A stretch of 64,000 bases of DNA, taken from the NCBI RefSeq assembly GCF_036084755.1, contig NZ_CP107968.1, positions 186,001-250,000 on the forward strand, written 5' to 3'. Below the pieces are notes generated by a model. It saw only the letters and a program-made list of their open reading frames with translations. It did no database searches and was not told where the DNA came from. This document shows, piece by piece, positions 25,377 to 33,805 of the stretch. This DNA comes from Streptomyces sp. NBC_00370 (GTDB lineage Bacteria > Actinomycetota > Actinomycetes > Streptomycetales > Streptomycetaceae). How positions within the stretch are numbered: position 1 is the first letter of the stretch; each line of letters starts with the position of its first letter. A program made the position numbers and the translations under genes.

Positions 25377-25394
25377 CTGTACGCTGACGTACAG
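25377..25394. promoter_or_regulatory. TetR operator copy 1 (OYE side)
   Basis: CTGTACG-CTGA-CGTACAG lies between the divergent old yellow enzyme and TetR genes. The same arms with another 4-base centre recur at 26196-26213, upstream of the next two enzyme genes. Confidence 0.85.
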
Positions 25395-25481
25395 AACCTC
25401 GCTCGGTGGAACTGTACGACACCGTTCACTATTCCCGCGAGCCGCCGCCCCTCCGTCCACCACCAGCCGTAAGGTGATCCC

Positions 25482-26156
25482 GTGCCTCCCACCAGCCCCT
25501 CCCCCAAACCGCCCGCCGAGGGCTCCGCGCCCACAGGTTCGCCGAAGCGGGGCCGCGCCCGCGAGAACGCGATCCTGGCGGTCACGCTGGAGTTGGTGGC
25601 CGAGGCGGGCTTCGAGGCGCTGACGTTCGACGCCGTGGCAGCCCGCGCCCGCGCGTCGAAGGCGACGATCTACGGCAAGTGGAAGACCAAGGACGAGATG
25701 GTCGCCGAGGCACTTCGCCGGCAGTCGGAAGGGCGCACCGTGCTCGCCCCGGACACCGGCAGCCTGCGCCAGGACCTGCTCGCCACGACGGGCGAGGTGG
25801 CCGCCGCACTGCGCGGCAAGAACGGCGTCTCGCTGGTGAGCCTGGTCGAAGCCGTACGCGACCACCAAGGTCTGCGTGATGCGGCCCGCGCCCAGATGGA
25901 GCACACGAGCCGCGAGATCGGCTCGGCGATCGCCGAGCAGGCCGCCCGGCGCGGAGAACTGCGGCCGGGGGCCGACGTGCCCGCATGCCTCAAGCTCACC
26001 CTGGGACAGCTGCTCTTCGACGCCCTCCTGACCGGCCAGGTACCCGGTCGCGACGAACAGGAGCGCCTGGTGGACCGCGTCCTGCTGCCCCTGCTGGAGA
26101 ACCAGCAGGGGGAAGACCGGGGCAGCTCAGGGCACACTTCACAGCGCCTCGGATGA
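25482..26156 (+). CDS. TetR family regulator of ene-reductase regulon
   Basis: A 224-residue TetR regulator. The DNA-binding domain 'AILAVTLELVAEAGFEALTFDAVAARARASKATIYGKWKTKDEM' spans ~30-72 in family order. The C-terminal domain contains 'GVSLVSLVEAVRDHQGLRDAAR', typical of the TetR_C_16-like subgroup. The start is GTG 25482. Identical palindromes before the divergent ene-reductase and downstream of its own stop point to control of two transcription units plus itself. Confidence 0.88.
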   Translation: MPPTSPSPKPPAEGSAPTGSPKRGRARENAILAVTLELVAEAGFEALTFDAVAARARASKATIYGKWKTKDEMVAEALRRQSEGRTVLAPDTGSLRQDLLATTGEVAAALRGKNGVSLVSLVEAVRDHQGLRDAARAQMEHTSREIGSAIAEQAARRGELRPGADVPACLKLTLGQLLFDALLTGQVPGRDEQERLVDRVLLPLLENQQGEDRGSSGHTSQRLG

Positions 26157-26194
26157 CATTCACGGCCTCGGCCGGACGCCGCAAGGGCGGGAAT

Positions 26195-26214
26195 ACTGTA
26201 CGTTCGCGTACAGT
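26195..26214. promoter_or_regulatory. TetR operator copy 2 (downstream unit)
   Basis: ACTGTACG-TTCG-CGTACAGT is a perfect 8-base-arm palindrome 87 bases before the GTG of the deazaflavin-type gene. It has the same core arms as the site at 25377-25394. Confidence 0.85.
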
Positions 26215-26300
26215 TATGAGGGATGCGGGTCGGCACAGGGGAACCAACCTGCGGGCCGTGCTGCCGGTACGGCCGGTATCACCATCCCCAGGAGGTTCTC

Positions 26301-27158
26301 GTGGACCAGTACCGCGATCTCAACGACAGCATCATTACCGAGTTCCGGGCCGGCAACGGCCACGTGAGCTCCGCCGGATTCAGGTCGAATCTGATTCTGA
26401 TGCACACCATCGGAGCAAGGACCGGCCAGGAACGCGTCAGGCCCGCCTTGTCGCTGTCCGACGGGGAAGCCTGGTTCGTTGCCGCGGCCGCCCGAGGCGC
26501 TCAGAAGGACCCGGCGTGGGTGCGCAATCTGCGCGCCCACCCCGACATCAACATCGAGGTGCCCGCTCCCGACGGCGTGCGCACGGTTCCGGTCACGGCC
26601 GAGGAACTCACCGGAACTGAACGCGACAGGGCCTACGCCCGTTTCGCTCGGCAGTCACCCGCCTTCAGCACGTACGCGGACACCGTCACCGACCGGGTCA
26701 TCCCGGTCGTCCGGTTCACCCGCCGCGCCGGTACCCCTGAGCGGTGCACGCTCAGCGTGCACCGCCGGGAAACGTACGCAAGCGTTCCCACAAAGGCCCC
26801 TGATGGGGTCTCGCCCCCCGCTCCCGCCCACCTGCGGAGTAAACCCACCTCACAGGAGGACTCATGGTCAACGTTCTCGTCGCCGGGGCGACCGGAATGC
26901 TCGGCTCACGCATCGCCCATCATCTGCTTGACGAACCCGGCGTCGCACAGGGCGGAAAACTGGGTCTCCTGGTGCGGGACGGTTCCCTCGACGACCCCGC
27001 CAAGAAGGCCGGGATCGACGATCTGGTGGCACAAGGGGCCGTCGTGGTTCCCGGGGACCTCCAGGATGACGGCGCCCTCGCGGAGGCCACCTCCGGTGTG
27101 GCCGTGGTCGTCAGCGCGGTCCAGGGAGGCGACAGCGTCGTCACCGACGGGCAGGTGA
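26301..27158 (+). CDS. Deazaflavin-dependent nitroreductase-like protein, over-long
   Basis: The first ~140 residues match DUF385/Ddn-like F420-dependent oxidoreductases: 'NLILMHTIGARTGQERVRPALSL', 'KDPAWVRNLRAHPDINIEV' and the usual closing 'VIPVVRFTRR'. Family members normally stop here. This frame continues ~145 further residues in unconserved Ser/Pro/Arg-rich sequence and overlaps the next gene by 295 bases in another frame. The natural stop was therefore probably lost by a small indel near 26730-26760. GTG 26301 has AGGAGG 6 bases upstream. The TetR operator lies upstream. Confidence 0.75.
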   Translation: MDQYRDLNDSIITEFRAGNGHVSSAGFRSNLILMHTIGARTGQERVRPALSLSDGEAWFVAAAARGAQKDPAWVRNLRAHPDINIEVPAPDGVRTVPVTAEELTGTERDRAYARFARQSPAFSTYADTVTDRVIPVVRFTRRAGTPERCTLSVHRRETYASVPTKAPDGVSPPAPAHLRSKPTSQEDSWSTFSSPGRPECSAHASPIICLTNPASHRAENWVSWCGTVPSTTPPRRPGSTIWWHKGPSWFPGTSRMTAPSRRPPPVWPWSSARSREATASSPTGR

Positions 27159-27763
27159 GGCTGGCAAGGGCTGCCGAGCGCAGCAGGGTGCGGCGGTTCA
27201 TCCCCTCGGACTTCGCGATCGACATCTTCGCGGCCGATCCGGGTGCTCCCATGTTCGCCGCGAGGCGCCGGGCCGACGAGATCATTGACACCCTGGACCT
27301 GGAGGTGCTGCATGTCCTGACCGGCGGCTTCCTCGACAAAATGGTCAGTCCCACAGGCGGCATCGTGGACCACGGCAATCAGACCGTCACCTGCTGGGGC
27401 GCCGGCAGCGAACCCTCGAACATGACCACTGTCGAGGACACCGCGCGACTGACCGCCCGCCTGGCCCTGGACGACACCGCACCCGCGGGCGTGCGCACCT
27501 TCGCCGCCACCGAGGCCACCCCTGAGCAGATCGCCGAAGAGATCAGCCGCGCCACCGGACGCACCTACACCGTCAAGAGCCGCGGCACCCTCGACGAACT
27601 GCGCGAAGCGATCAGCAACGAACACGACCCGACAGCGGCGATCGGCCTCTGGTACCAACTCGTCGTCGCCACCACCCCCACTTTCACCGCGCTGGAGAAC
27701 GGCCGATACCCCGACATCAGGCTGACCACCCTGCAAGAGCAGGTGCGCCAGTCCTTCCAGTGA
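26864..27763 (+). CDS. NmrA/isoflavone-reductase-like protein
   Basis: A 299-residue atypical SDR of the isoflavone-reductase/NmrA group: 'VNVLVAGATGMLGSRIAHHLL', 'VVVPGDLQDDGALAEATSGV', 'RRFIPSDFAIDIF' (the conserved PSDF block) and 'LTGGFLDKMVSP'. It probably reduces a small aromatic or quinone substrate with NADPH. AGGAGG lies 6 bases before ATG 26864. It follows the deazaflavin-type gene and is probably under the same operator at 26195. Confidence 0.85.
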   Translation: MVNVLVAGATGMLGSRIAHHLLDEPGVAQGGKLGLLVRDGSLDDPAKKAGIDDLVAQGAVVVPGDLQDDGALAEATSGVAVVVSAVQGGDSVVTDGQVRLARAAERSRVRRFIPSDFAIDIFAADPGAPMFAARRRADEIIDTLDLEVLHVLTGGFLDKMVSPTGGIVDHGNQTVTCWGAGSEPSNMTTVEDTARLTARLALDDTAPAGVRTFAATEATPEQIAEEISRATGRTYTVKSRGTLDELREAISNEHDPTAAIGLWYQLVVATTPTFTALENGRYPDIRLTTLQEQVRQSFQ

Positions 27764-27839
27764 CAACCGCAACGCCGAGCACCACATGCTTGAATCAGAG
27801 GCCTGATCTGAGATGCAGAGCCAGCTTCCGGGCCGACGG

Positions 27840-28426
27840 ACGTGTGGGTTCAGTCCCGCACGAGCTCATCTCTCCTCGCCGCCGGCGTTGCGGGCGGCGA
27901 GGTAGCCGGCCAGCTCCCACTTGCCAGTTGGCCCCACCGATGGGCGGGTGGAGGCGGTGATGCCGAACGGGTCGCTCACGATACCGGTGGGGTTCCGTGA
28001 CCGCCTCGATCATGGCGGTGTTGCGGGCGCTCAGGATGGGCAGCCCGTCGGCACGCATGAGGGTCAGCACCGATGCCCCGGTGCGGGGTCTGCTCGGAGG
28101 CCGACCGGGGAAGAGGTACGTGCGAGCACTCGTCGGCGCCAGGATGTCACTGAGCCGCGGCGCGCGAATCTGCTGCTCCAGCAGGGCCGCCAGGGTAGAT
28201 GGAAGCAAGTCGAGGTGGTGGGCACAGCTGAAGTACGCGCGGCCGTCCTGGGTTCTGTAGCGGTCGGTAGTGAATCGACGACGCGGCTGACCTGCTGTCC
28301 GTACAGGCGGACGGCGCGGATGAGCGGACTTCCCGGGGGCAGCGCATGGTCGCTGAGGCAGCGGCGGAGGTGGTCGAGTTGTTCCTGCTCAGTCAGGCCA
28401 GCCAGGCTCTGGACCGTATCGCTCAT
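27840..28426 (-). pseudogene. Tyrosine recombinase (integrase) remnant
   Basis: Frames on the - strand together read as the end of a streptomycete phage-type integrase: 'LSDHALPPGSPLIRAVRLYGQQ' (28300-28420), then 'LPSTLAALLEQQIRAP' to 'ARTYLFPGRPPSRPRTG' and 'GLPILSARNTAMIEAVT' (28000-28210). A frameshifted 'HPPIGGANW' C-terminal block ends near 27850. At least two shifts break it. No att site or tRNA gene lies beside it. Confidence 0.65.
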
Positions 28427-28481
28427 CGGGACTTCAGATGGTGGACCTTGTCCAGGATGGCCGGTTGCACGCTCTGTCGCG

Positions 28482-29345
28482 TCATGACGCTTGCCCGTTG
28501 AGGACCGCGCGGACCGCGGTCAGGTCCTGGTCGCCGAGGCCGGCCCCTGCGGCGCGGGTATAGATCTGCTCGACCCTCGCCAACAGCAGGTCCGGTACTC
28601 CCGCCGACGCCGCGGCGGTGCGTATGTGGGCGAGATCCTTGACCGCGGCGCGGACCGGGCTGAGCACCGCGTCGCTCGCGCCGACCAGTTGGGCCGAGCG
28701 GTAGTGCAGGTACGCGCTGTCGGCGTTCGAGCCGCTTACGGCGCGCAGGAAGAGCCGGGAGTCCAGCCCGAAGGACTCGGCCAGGACGGCGGCCTGCGCA
28801 GCCACCGCGTTCATGCCGAAGAGCCACGTGTTGCAGGCCAGTTTCAACATGCTCGCGCCGCCCGGTCGCTCGGCGACGTCGAGAAGGTTGGTTGCGAGCG
28901 CCTCGAAGACCGGCCCGGCCAGCCGCTTGTGTTCGGTGGCACCGGCCACCATGATCGTCAGCTCACCCCGCCGGGCCGGCCCGGGATTGCCCAGGAAGGG
29001 CGCATCGAGAAGGGACACACCGAGGTCCCCCGCGCGGGCGACGACTGCTTCGATGTCACCGCCGACGGTCGCGCACTGCGCCACCACCGCACCGGGTTCG
29101 AGGGACGGGGCGATCTGCCCGAGCACGTCCAGCACCGCGGCCGCGTCGAACACCGTGACCAGGACGACCTCGGCGGTGCGCACCGCCTCCGCAGAGGTGG
29201 AGAACACCGCCACGCCGTCGCTTTCCAGCGGCCTCGCGCGGGCCTCGGTCCGGTTCCACGCGCGGACCGGGAAGCCGCGTTCCCGCAGTCGTCGCGCCAT
29301 CGCCGAACCGGAGTCGCCAGTCCCGAGCACCGCTACCGTCCGCAC
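28482..29345 (-). CDS. 3-hydroxyisobutyrate dehydrogenase-like reductase
   Basis: A 287-residue beta-hydroxyacid dehydrogenase. The N-terminal Rossmann motif is 'VAVLGTGDSGSAMARRL', followed by 'RAWNRTEARARPL'. The substrate loop is 'LLDAPFLGNPGPARRGELTIMV' in place of the usual DAPVSGG, and 'GGASMLKLACNTWLFG' carries the catalytic Lys and Asn. It may act on a small carbonyl compound or be an imine-reductase relative. It is divergent from a MarR gene, with two palindromes between them. Confidence 0.85.
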   Translation of the reverse strand: MRTVAVLGTGDSGSAMARRLRERGFPVRAWNRTEARARPLESDGVAVFSTSAEAVRTAEVVLVTVFDAAAVLDVLGQIAPSLEPGAVVAQCATVGGDIEAVVARAGDLGVSLLDAPFLGNPGPARRGELTIMVAGATEHKRLAGPVFEALATNLLDVAERPGGASMLKLACNTWLFGMNAVAAQAAVLAESFGLDSRLFLRAVSGSNADSAYLHYRSAQLVGASDAVLSPVRAAVKDLAHIRTAAASAGVPDLLLARVEQIYTRAAGAGLGDQDLTAVRAVLNGQAS

Positions 29346-29370
29346 CAGTCACACCTCATATTCATGTGAC

Positions 29371-29395
29371 TTGACTCGTCAATTTGACATGTCAA
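29371..29395. promoter_or_regulatory. Paired MarR-type operators
   Basis: TTGAC-TC-GTCAA (29371-29382) and the perfect TTGACATGTCAA (29384-29395) lie side by side, centres 13 bases apart. They sit between the divergent dehydrogenase (start 29345) and MarR gene (start 29445). Confidence 0.8.
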
Positions 29396-29444
29396 GTTGT
29401 AGTGTTGACGGTACTCTTCGCCACTGCACACAGCAAGGGACACC

Positions 29445-29948
29445 ATGGAAAACGACGCCCCGCCCGGGCTTCTCTCGCACCGGGAGCAGGAAATCTGGCG
29501 GGCCTTCCTCCAGTTCAGCGAGAACGTCGTCTCAGCGGTCGAACGAGACCTGTTCACCACAACCGGCCTGTCCGGAGCGGACTTCCAGATCCTGGCGCGC
29601 CTGCACGAGACCGAGCACGGCCAGATGCCCCAGAAACACCTCGGTGAACTCGTCCACTGGAGCCAGACCCGGCTCTCCCACCAACTCACCCGCATGCAAC
29701 GCCGCGACCTCATCAACCGCGCATCCGCAGGCCACGGCAGACTCATGACCGTCTCCCTCACCCCCGCAGGCCGCGCCACCTACACCTCCGCACTCCCCCA
29801 CCACACCCACTCGGTCCGCACCCACTTCTTCGCCCACGCCCAACAGGCCTCCCAGGAAACGGGCCTGCAGCTACTCGACGCCGCGGCACGCGGCGACCAC
29901 CAACAGACCCACGCCGGCAAGCCGGAAGACCGACAGGACGCACCCTGA
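29445..29948 (+). CDS. MarR family regulator
   Basis: A 167-residue MarR protein. Features are 'IWRAFLQFSENVVSAVERDL', 'LSGADFQILARLHETEHGQMPQKHLGELVHWSQTRLSHQLTRMQRRDLINR' (recognition helix in the second half), and a wing with 'HGRLMTVSLTPAGRATY'. The final ~22 codons and the DNA beyond are duplicated, diverged, at 13781-13909 after the GH92 gene. It probably represses itself and the divergent dehydrogenase through the operators at 29371-29395. Confidence 0.88.
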   Translation: MENDAPPGLLSHREQEIWRAFLQFSENVVSAVERDLFTTTGLSGADFQILARLHETEHGQMPQKHLGELVHWSQTRLSHQLTRMQRRDLINRASAGHGRLMTVSLTPAGRATYTSALPHHTHSVRTHFFAHAQQASQETGLQLLDAAARGDHQQTHAGKPEDRQDAP

Positions 29949-30287
29949 CCCGCGCAGGCCGCAACCGCGCTGGAACGGACCGCCAGAGCCCGGCCAAGCG
30001 CCCGGACAACACCGTACGGAGCAACGCGCCGGACAGTGCCCACGCCGGTCTGGCCGCATCCGGACGCCTACGGCCCAGGCTGCCCTAACATGTCCGACCT
30101 GGCTGCCATATCCCAGCCGTCCCACGGTGCGCTCGCCCACCGAACACTGCGCATCCGGCCGCCCATACCGACCTGGGACGAGCCGCCGTTCTGACACCAC
30201 CACCCCCAGCCTTGCCGTCGTGGAAGACGGGATCGCCCCGCTGGACTGGTCTCAGCGGGGCGATTGTCGGCGAGGTGTCGGGAGGAC
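29949..30287. other. Gene-free stretch, partly repeat
   Basis: The first ~60 bases continue the repeat shared with 13850-13909. A GC-rich stem (CGGGATCGCCCCGCTGGACTGGTCTCAGCGGGGCGAT, ~30229-30265) may end the transcript on either side. No gene is supported. Confidence 0.45.
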
Positions 30288-30917
30288 TCAGCTGAAGTCC
30301 ATGCCGAAGTAAGGGTCGGGTTCACCTGTATAGGGGTCGACGCCGGACTCCCGGAGTCGCTGTTCTTCGCGCCAGTGGAGGAAACGCGGCGAGCGTTTCC
30401 CCCAAAGGGAGGCGTCGCTGAGCGGGCACTCGTCGAACCCCTTGATGAACAGGCGCCGGAGGAACTCCGTCATCCCACATTCGTAGATCTTCCAGTGAGG
30501 CGAACCCTGCCGCTCCCAGACAATCACCGGCCACTTGCTGGGGTCGTCGCCGACGGTTAGCCAGCCCAGGACGTCAGCTCCACAGCTGACACCCCACGCA
30601 AGAACGTGGTCAGGGCCGACATCAACCCCATCCGGCCCTCCTTCGGACTCCCACAGCTCACGCATGATGACCGTCTCGCCGGCCATACTCCCGAATCCCG
30701 GCCCGCCCTGTGGCTGCGTGCTCGCTTCGGGCGTGAGGACCTCCAGCGCGGCGGCGATGCCTCCAGATCCGTATGTGCTCATGAAGGCGATGTAGTCGCG
30801 GGGGAAATCGACTCCCCAAGCCCGGCGCATCGCCTCCCAGTCCACCTGCTCATCGGCGCCGTCTTCTGGCGACATCGCCGCCATGAGCGCGGCGAAAGCT
30901 GTTCCTTCGGACGGCAT
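30288..30917 (-). CDS. SMI1/KNR4 (SUKH) family protein
   Basis: A 209-residue soluble SUKH-type protein: 'WGVDFPRDYIAFMSTYGSGGI' near the N-terminus is the family core, followed by 'HVLAWGVSCGADVLGWLTVGDDPSKWPVIVWERQ' and 'MTEFLRRLFIKGF'. It would be an immunity or scaffold-like protein; no toxin gene is adjacent. ATG 30917 was chosen because the longer frame to 31034 adds an unconserved basic stretch. It parallels the SMI1-like protein at 884-1378 but belongs to a longer subgroup. Confidence 0.78.
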   Translation of the reverse strand: MPSEGTAFAALMAAMSPEDGADEQVDWEAMRRAWGVDFPRDYIAFMSTYGSGGIAAALEVLTPEASTQPQGGPGFGSMAGETVIMRELWESEGGPDGVDVGPDHVLAWGVSCGADVLGWLTVGDDPSKWPVIVWERQGSPHWKIYECGMTEFLRRLFIKGFDECPLSDASLWGKRSPRFLHWREEQRLRESGVDPYTGEPDPYFGMDFS

Positions 30918-31517
30918 GTCCCCTCCAGCGCTGTGCATCGTCGGACGCACGGTATCCGACGCCCCCGACATCGACTTTCGAGGGGTGGAAGTGCCGACCC
31001 GGCTTCGTACATCGCGCCGGCTGACAGCCACCAATTGGCCGCCTGATCAACGATCCTCGGGTTCCCCCTACGGACAGCTGACACCAACCCACCCGGCCGG
31101 ACTTCGGCCGGAATTCGGCCGGGGGCGAAGTCAACACGAGGCGACCGCAGCATCGGCAAGAGGGCGGCCGCCCCGCACACGATGACAATTCAGGGGCCCG
31201 CTTTCGTGGCCGGCGAAGCCCGTACCGTCCTACGGCTCCGGCGACAGGGACGACGCGGGAAGGCCCAGAACGCGGGCAAGGGCGGCTGTGACGGCAGCGC
31301 AATGGCCAGGCAGGTGCCTGGAAACCCAATCGGCAGCCGGCGCAAGGAGGTCGGCCAGGTCGCGCTCGGCACCGGCGAGCAGGGCGCGGAGCTCGGATAC
31401 GCATAGCTCGATCACCGGACTGGGCCCGGCACGGCGATCACGGAGCTGGACCTTCTCTGCATCAACGGCACGAGTCGAAGGCGCGAACCGGCTCTCAACA
31501 TTGCTCGGCGGCCTGGG
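30918..31517. other. Gene-poor stretch with a small frame
   Basis: A 61-codon - strand frame at 31230-31415, 'CVSELRALLAGAERDLADLL' onward, looks helical and protein-like but has no known family or good start. Nothing else is supported. Confidence 0.35.
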
Positions 31518-31949
31518 CTACGGCCTCTCAACTGGCGGTAGCAGGTTGTGCCACACGTGTCCGCAGGAGCCTTTGCAGCAGGTCTGCCTGCGGCGGGTGT
31601 CGGCGACGGAGAACACGGAAAGAAGGACACCGAACGCTTTGATGTGCTCGTCAGCGGGGAGTGCCGCGAAGCCGTAGCGGGGTGGGTCCATGCAAATCAT
31701 CACCGAGGGGTTAGCTGTGGGCTTCACTCCGGACCGAGCGACTCCCCCGTGGCCGTCCGCCGTTGTGATGTGCGCCTGCATCGCATAACCGACGACCTCC
31801 TGCAGTACCACCTGCCGTCCTGCCGGGGAGAGGGCGGCAAACCAGGTTGTCCCGTCCTCCAACGTGCGGAGCCCTTGCGCGACCTCGTTGACGACTCGCT
31901 CGCCCTCACGCCGAATGGCTCGCCCGTTCTCGGTGCTGGTCCCCGACAT
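31518..31949 (-). CDS. DUF5958 family protein
   Basis: A protein of about 143 residues of the DUF5958 family, paralogous to 3932-4327. The shared blocks are 'VVNEVAQGLRTLEDGTTWFAAL', 'QEVVGYAMQAHIT', 'GVKPTANPSVMI', 'LPADEHIKAFGVLLSVFSVADTRRR' and the Cys/His tail 'CCKGSCGHVWHNLL'. Function is unknown. The start at 31949 is a compromise; the frame is open to 32006 with a basic, unconserved extension. Confidence 0.75.
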   Translation of the reverse strand: MSGTSTENGRAIRREGERVVNEVAQGLRTLEDGTTWFAALSPAGRQVVLQEVVGYAMQAHITTADGHGGVARSGVKPTANPSVMICMDPPRYGFAALPADEHIKAFGVLLSVFSVADTRRRQTCCKGSCGHVWHNLLPPVERP

Positions 31950-32381
31950 TTCTCGATCACTCCACATCGCCTCGGGCCGAAAGCGAGCTGGCGGCATGCA
32001 GCACAACTCCTCCCCTGACCAACGCCCCGGTACGTTGGCTTCTGGAGCACGTCGGCTCCAAGGGCTTCGCGGAGCTGAAGTCGGCCGAGATGAACGGCAT
32101 GTACTTCACCGACCAGGCCCTGCGCCAAACCGCCCTGCTGGTATCCGCGCACGGAGTTGACCAGGTCGGTGGCGAAGATCCTGCGGAAGTCGTCGACTCG
32201 GACGCCTTGTCTGTCAAGTCCACGTGTTGAGCCGGAGCTGACCACCTCTGAACCGAACCAGGGAGCCGCCTACGGCCCTCGACGCTCAGGGACGCATTCG
32301 CGTGGGGCACTCGTCGGCCTCTCGAAGTCGGACGACAGCAGGCGCGAAACCTGTCGTGCGCGCCTGCCGCCTTGCGGCGTG
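31950..32381. other. Gap with an unidentified + strand fragment
   Basis: A + strand frame from about 32015 to a stop at 32228 reads 'LTNAPVRWLLEHVGSKGFAE' and 'MNGMYFTDQALRQTALLVSA'. This looks like a true protein C-terminus, but no start codon or family was found. It may be a truncated gene. Confidence 0.4.
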
Positions 32382-32747
32382 TCAGTCCCTCGGTGCGACG
32401 CGGATACGGTTCCCGTCAGGGTCGGCTGCAAGGAAGGTCAGCCCGAACCCCGCATCATGCGGCTCCTGCAGGATCGTGACGCCCTTGGACTGCCACTGCT
32501 TGAAAATGGCGTTGACCTCGTCGGGCCCACTGTCGATGGCCAGACACACCTCACTGGTACGCGGGACGTCCGCTGACAGATCCTCGAACTGGCCGGACCA
32601 CACAGCGAGGTCAGCGCCAGGCCCGAGGTCGAAGGTGATGTATCCCGGAGTCTCGAACGAGGGGTTCATGCCGAGGAGGTCTCCGTAGAAACGCGCTGCG
32701 GCGGGGGCGTCGTTGACGTAGACGATGGACACGACGGATGTGGTCAT
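32382..32747 (-). CDS. VOC family (glyoxalase-like) protein
   Basis: A 121-residue vicinal-oxygen-chelate protein. It has the paired beta-alpha-beta-beta-beta modules: 'SIVYVNDAPAAARFYGDLLGMN' and 'GFGLTFLAADPDGNRIRVAP', the latter being the usual C-terminal metal-site strand. It would bind or detoxify a small molecule such as an antibiotic or aldehyde. GAAGGAAG precedes ATG 32747. It is divergent from a WYL-domain regulator 92 bases away. Confidence 0.85.
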   Translation of the reverse strand: MTTSVVSIVYVNDAPAAARFYGDLLGMNPSFETPGYITFDLGPGADLAVWSGQFEDLSADVPRTSEVCLAIDSGPDEVNAIFKQWQSKGVTILQEPHDAGFGLTFLAADPDGNRIRVAPRD

Positions 32748-32839
32748 GGTTCTTCCTTCTCGCAGGTCGTGGGTACGCATCCGCCAGCCTGACCGGGATA
32801 TGCGCCGCATCATGTCGCAATTCCTGAAAAGCTTGGCGT

Positions 32840-33805
32840 GTGACCCCAGACCGCTTCTTCTCCCTGATGCTGCTCCTGGCATCGAGGAATGCCGTGACCA
32901 CACAGGAACTTGCCTCGGCGCTGGGGGTGTCCCTTCGCACCGTCAACCGGGACCTGAACTGGCTCCGAGACGCCGGTCTGCCGGTGACCGCGCAACGGGG
33001 CCGCCTCGGAGGCGTGACCATGCTGCCCGGGTCCGGGCTCGACCTCACGCGACTCACACCCGGCGAGCGTGATCATCTGTCGCTCACCGGGCTGGACGAG
33101 AAGCAACGCGCGGAGCTCGACGCATCGGTCGAAAGCCGGCGCGCGCTCTCCAAGATCGCCGCCGCACAGCCACGTCGAGTTGATGAGCTCCTGCCGCTCA
33201 CCGACGTAGTGCACGTGGAAAGCCGCCCCTGGCTCCAGGCCCGTATGTCCGGCACGACCCCGGCTTCGCTGATCGGCCCGGTGCGGCGCGGTCGCCGGCT
33301 ACGGATCGAGTACGACAGCCCACGCGAGCCATGCCCCCGCGACCTGGTCGTGGATCCCTACGGGCTGCTCGCCAAGGCCGGCAGCTGGTACCTCGTCGCC
33401 GACTGCGCCCGAGTGCCACGGATGTACCGACTCGAACGGATCACGACGTGGAAAGAAGCCGACCAGCCACGACGGATCCGCGAGAACCAGACCCTGGCCA
33501 CCGTCGCTGCAGCGCTCATTGCTCAGTGGGAACACAACCACGCGATAGAGGTCAGCGCCACCATCGACCAGACCCAGATCGAGCGAGCGCAACGGATCTT
33601 CGGCCTACGACTCATCCGGGACAACCATGAAGAATCCGCCACCGGCCACAAGGTAACGATCCGCTTCCTGCATCTGGAGGACGTACGAGCACTCCTGCCG
33701 TTCGGAAGCGCCATCACTGTGCACAGCCCCACCGAAGCCAGGGCTCACCTCCGCGACCTCGCCACCGATCTTGCCCACCACTATGCGCCGTCACCAACAT
33801 CCTGA
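32840..33805 (+). CDS. WYL-domain transcriptional regulator (YafY type)
   Basis: A 321-residue DeoR/YafY-like regulator. The N-terminal helix-turn-helix is 'FSLMLLLASRNAVTTQELASALGVSLRTVNRDLNWLRDAGLPV', followed by 'GGVTMLPG'. The central WYL domain has 'GRRLRIEYDSPRE', 'DLVVDPYGLLAKAGSWYLVADC' and 'RMYRLERITTW'. The C-terminal WCX extension follows. WYL domains bind small ligands or nucleic acids. The start is GTG 32840. The divergent VOC protein is the probable target. Confidence 0.9.
   Translation: MTPDRFFSLMLLLASRNAVTTQELASALGVSLRTVNRDLNWLRDAGLPVTAQRGRLGGVTMLPGSGLDLTRLTPGERDHLSLTGLDEKQRAELDASVESRRALSKIAAAQPRRVDELLPLTDVVHVESRPWLQARMSGTTPASLIGPVRRGRRLRIEYDSPREPCPRDLVVDPYGLLAKAGSWYLVADCARVPRMYRLERITTWKEADQPRRIRENQTLATVAAALIAQWEHNHAIEVSATIDQTQIERAQRIFGLRLIRDNHEESATGHKVTIRFLHLEDVRALLPFGSAITVHSPTEARAHLRDLATDLAHHYAPSPTS

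Noticed and set aside
26756..26790. GGGAAACG...GCGTTCCC near-palindrome before the NmrA-like gene
   Set aside because: Arms mismatch and it lies in the suspected frameshift tail of the F420-type gene. Not convincing as an operator.
28482..29345. Imine reductase instead of a 3-hydroxyisobutyrate dehydrogenase-like enzyme
   Set aside because: The catalytic Lys of the dehydrogenases is present in the GGASMLKLACN block. Imine reductases usually have Asp or Tyr there, so the broader label was kept.
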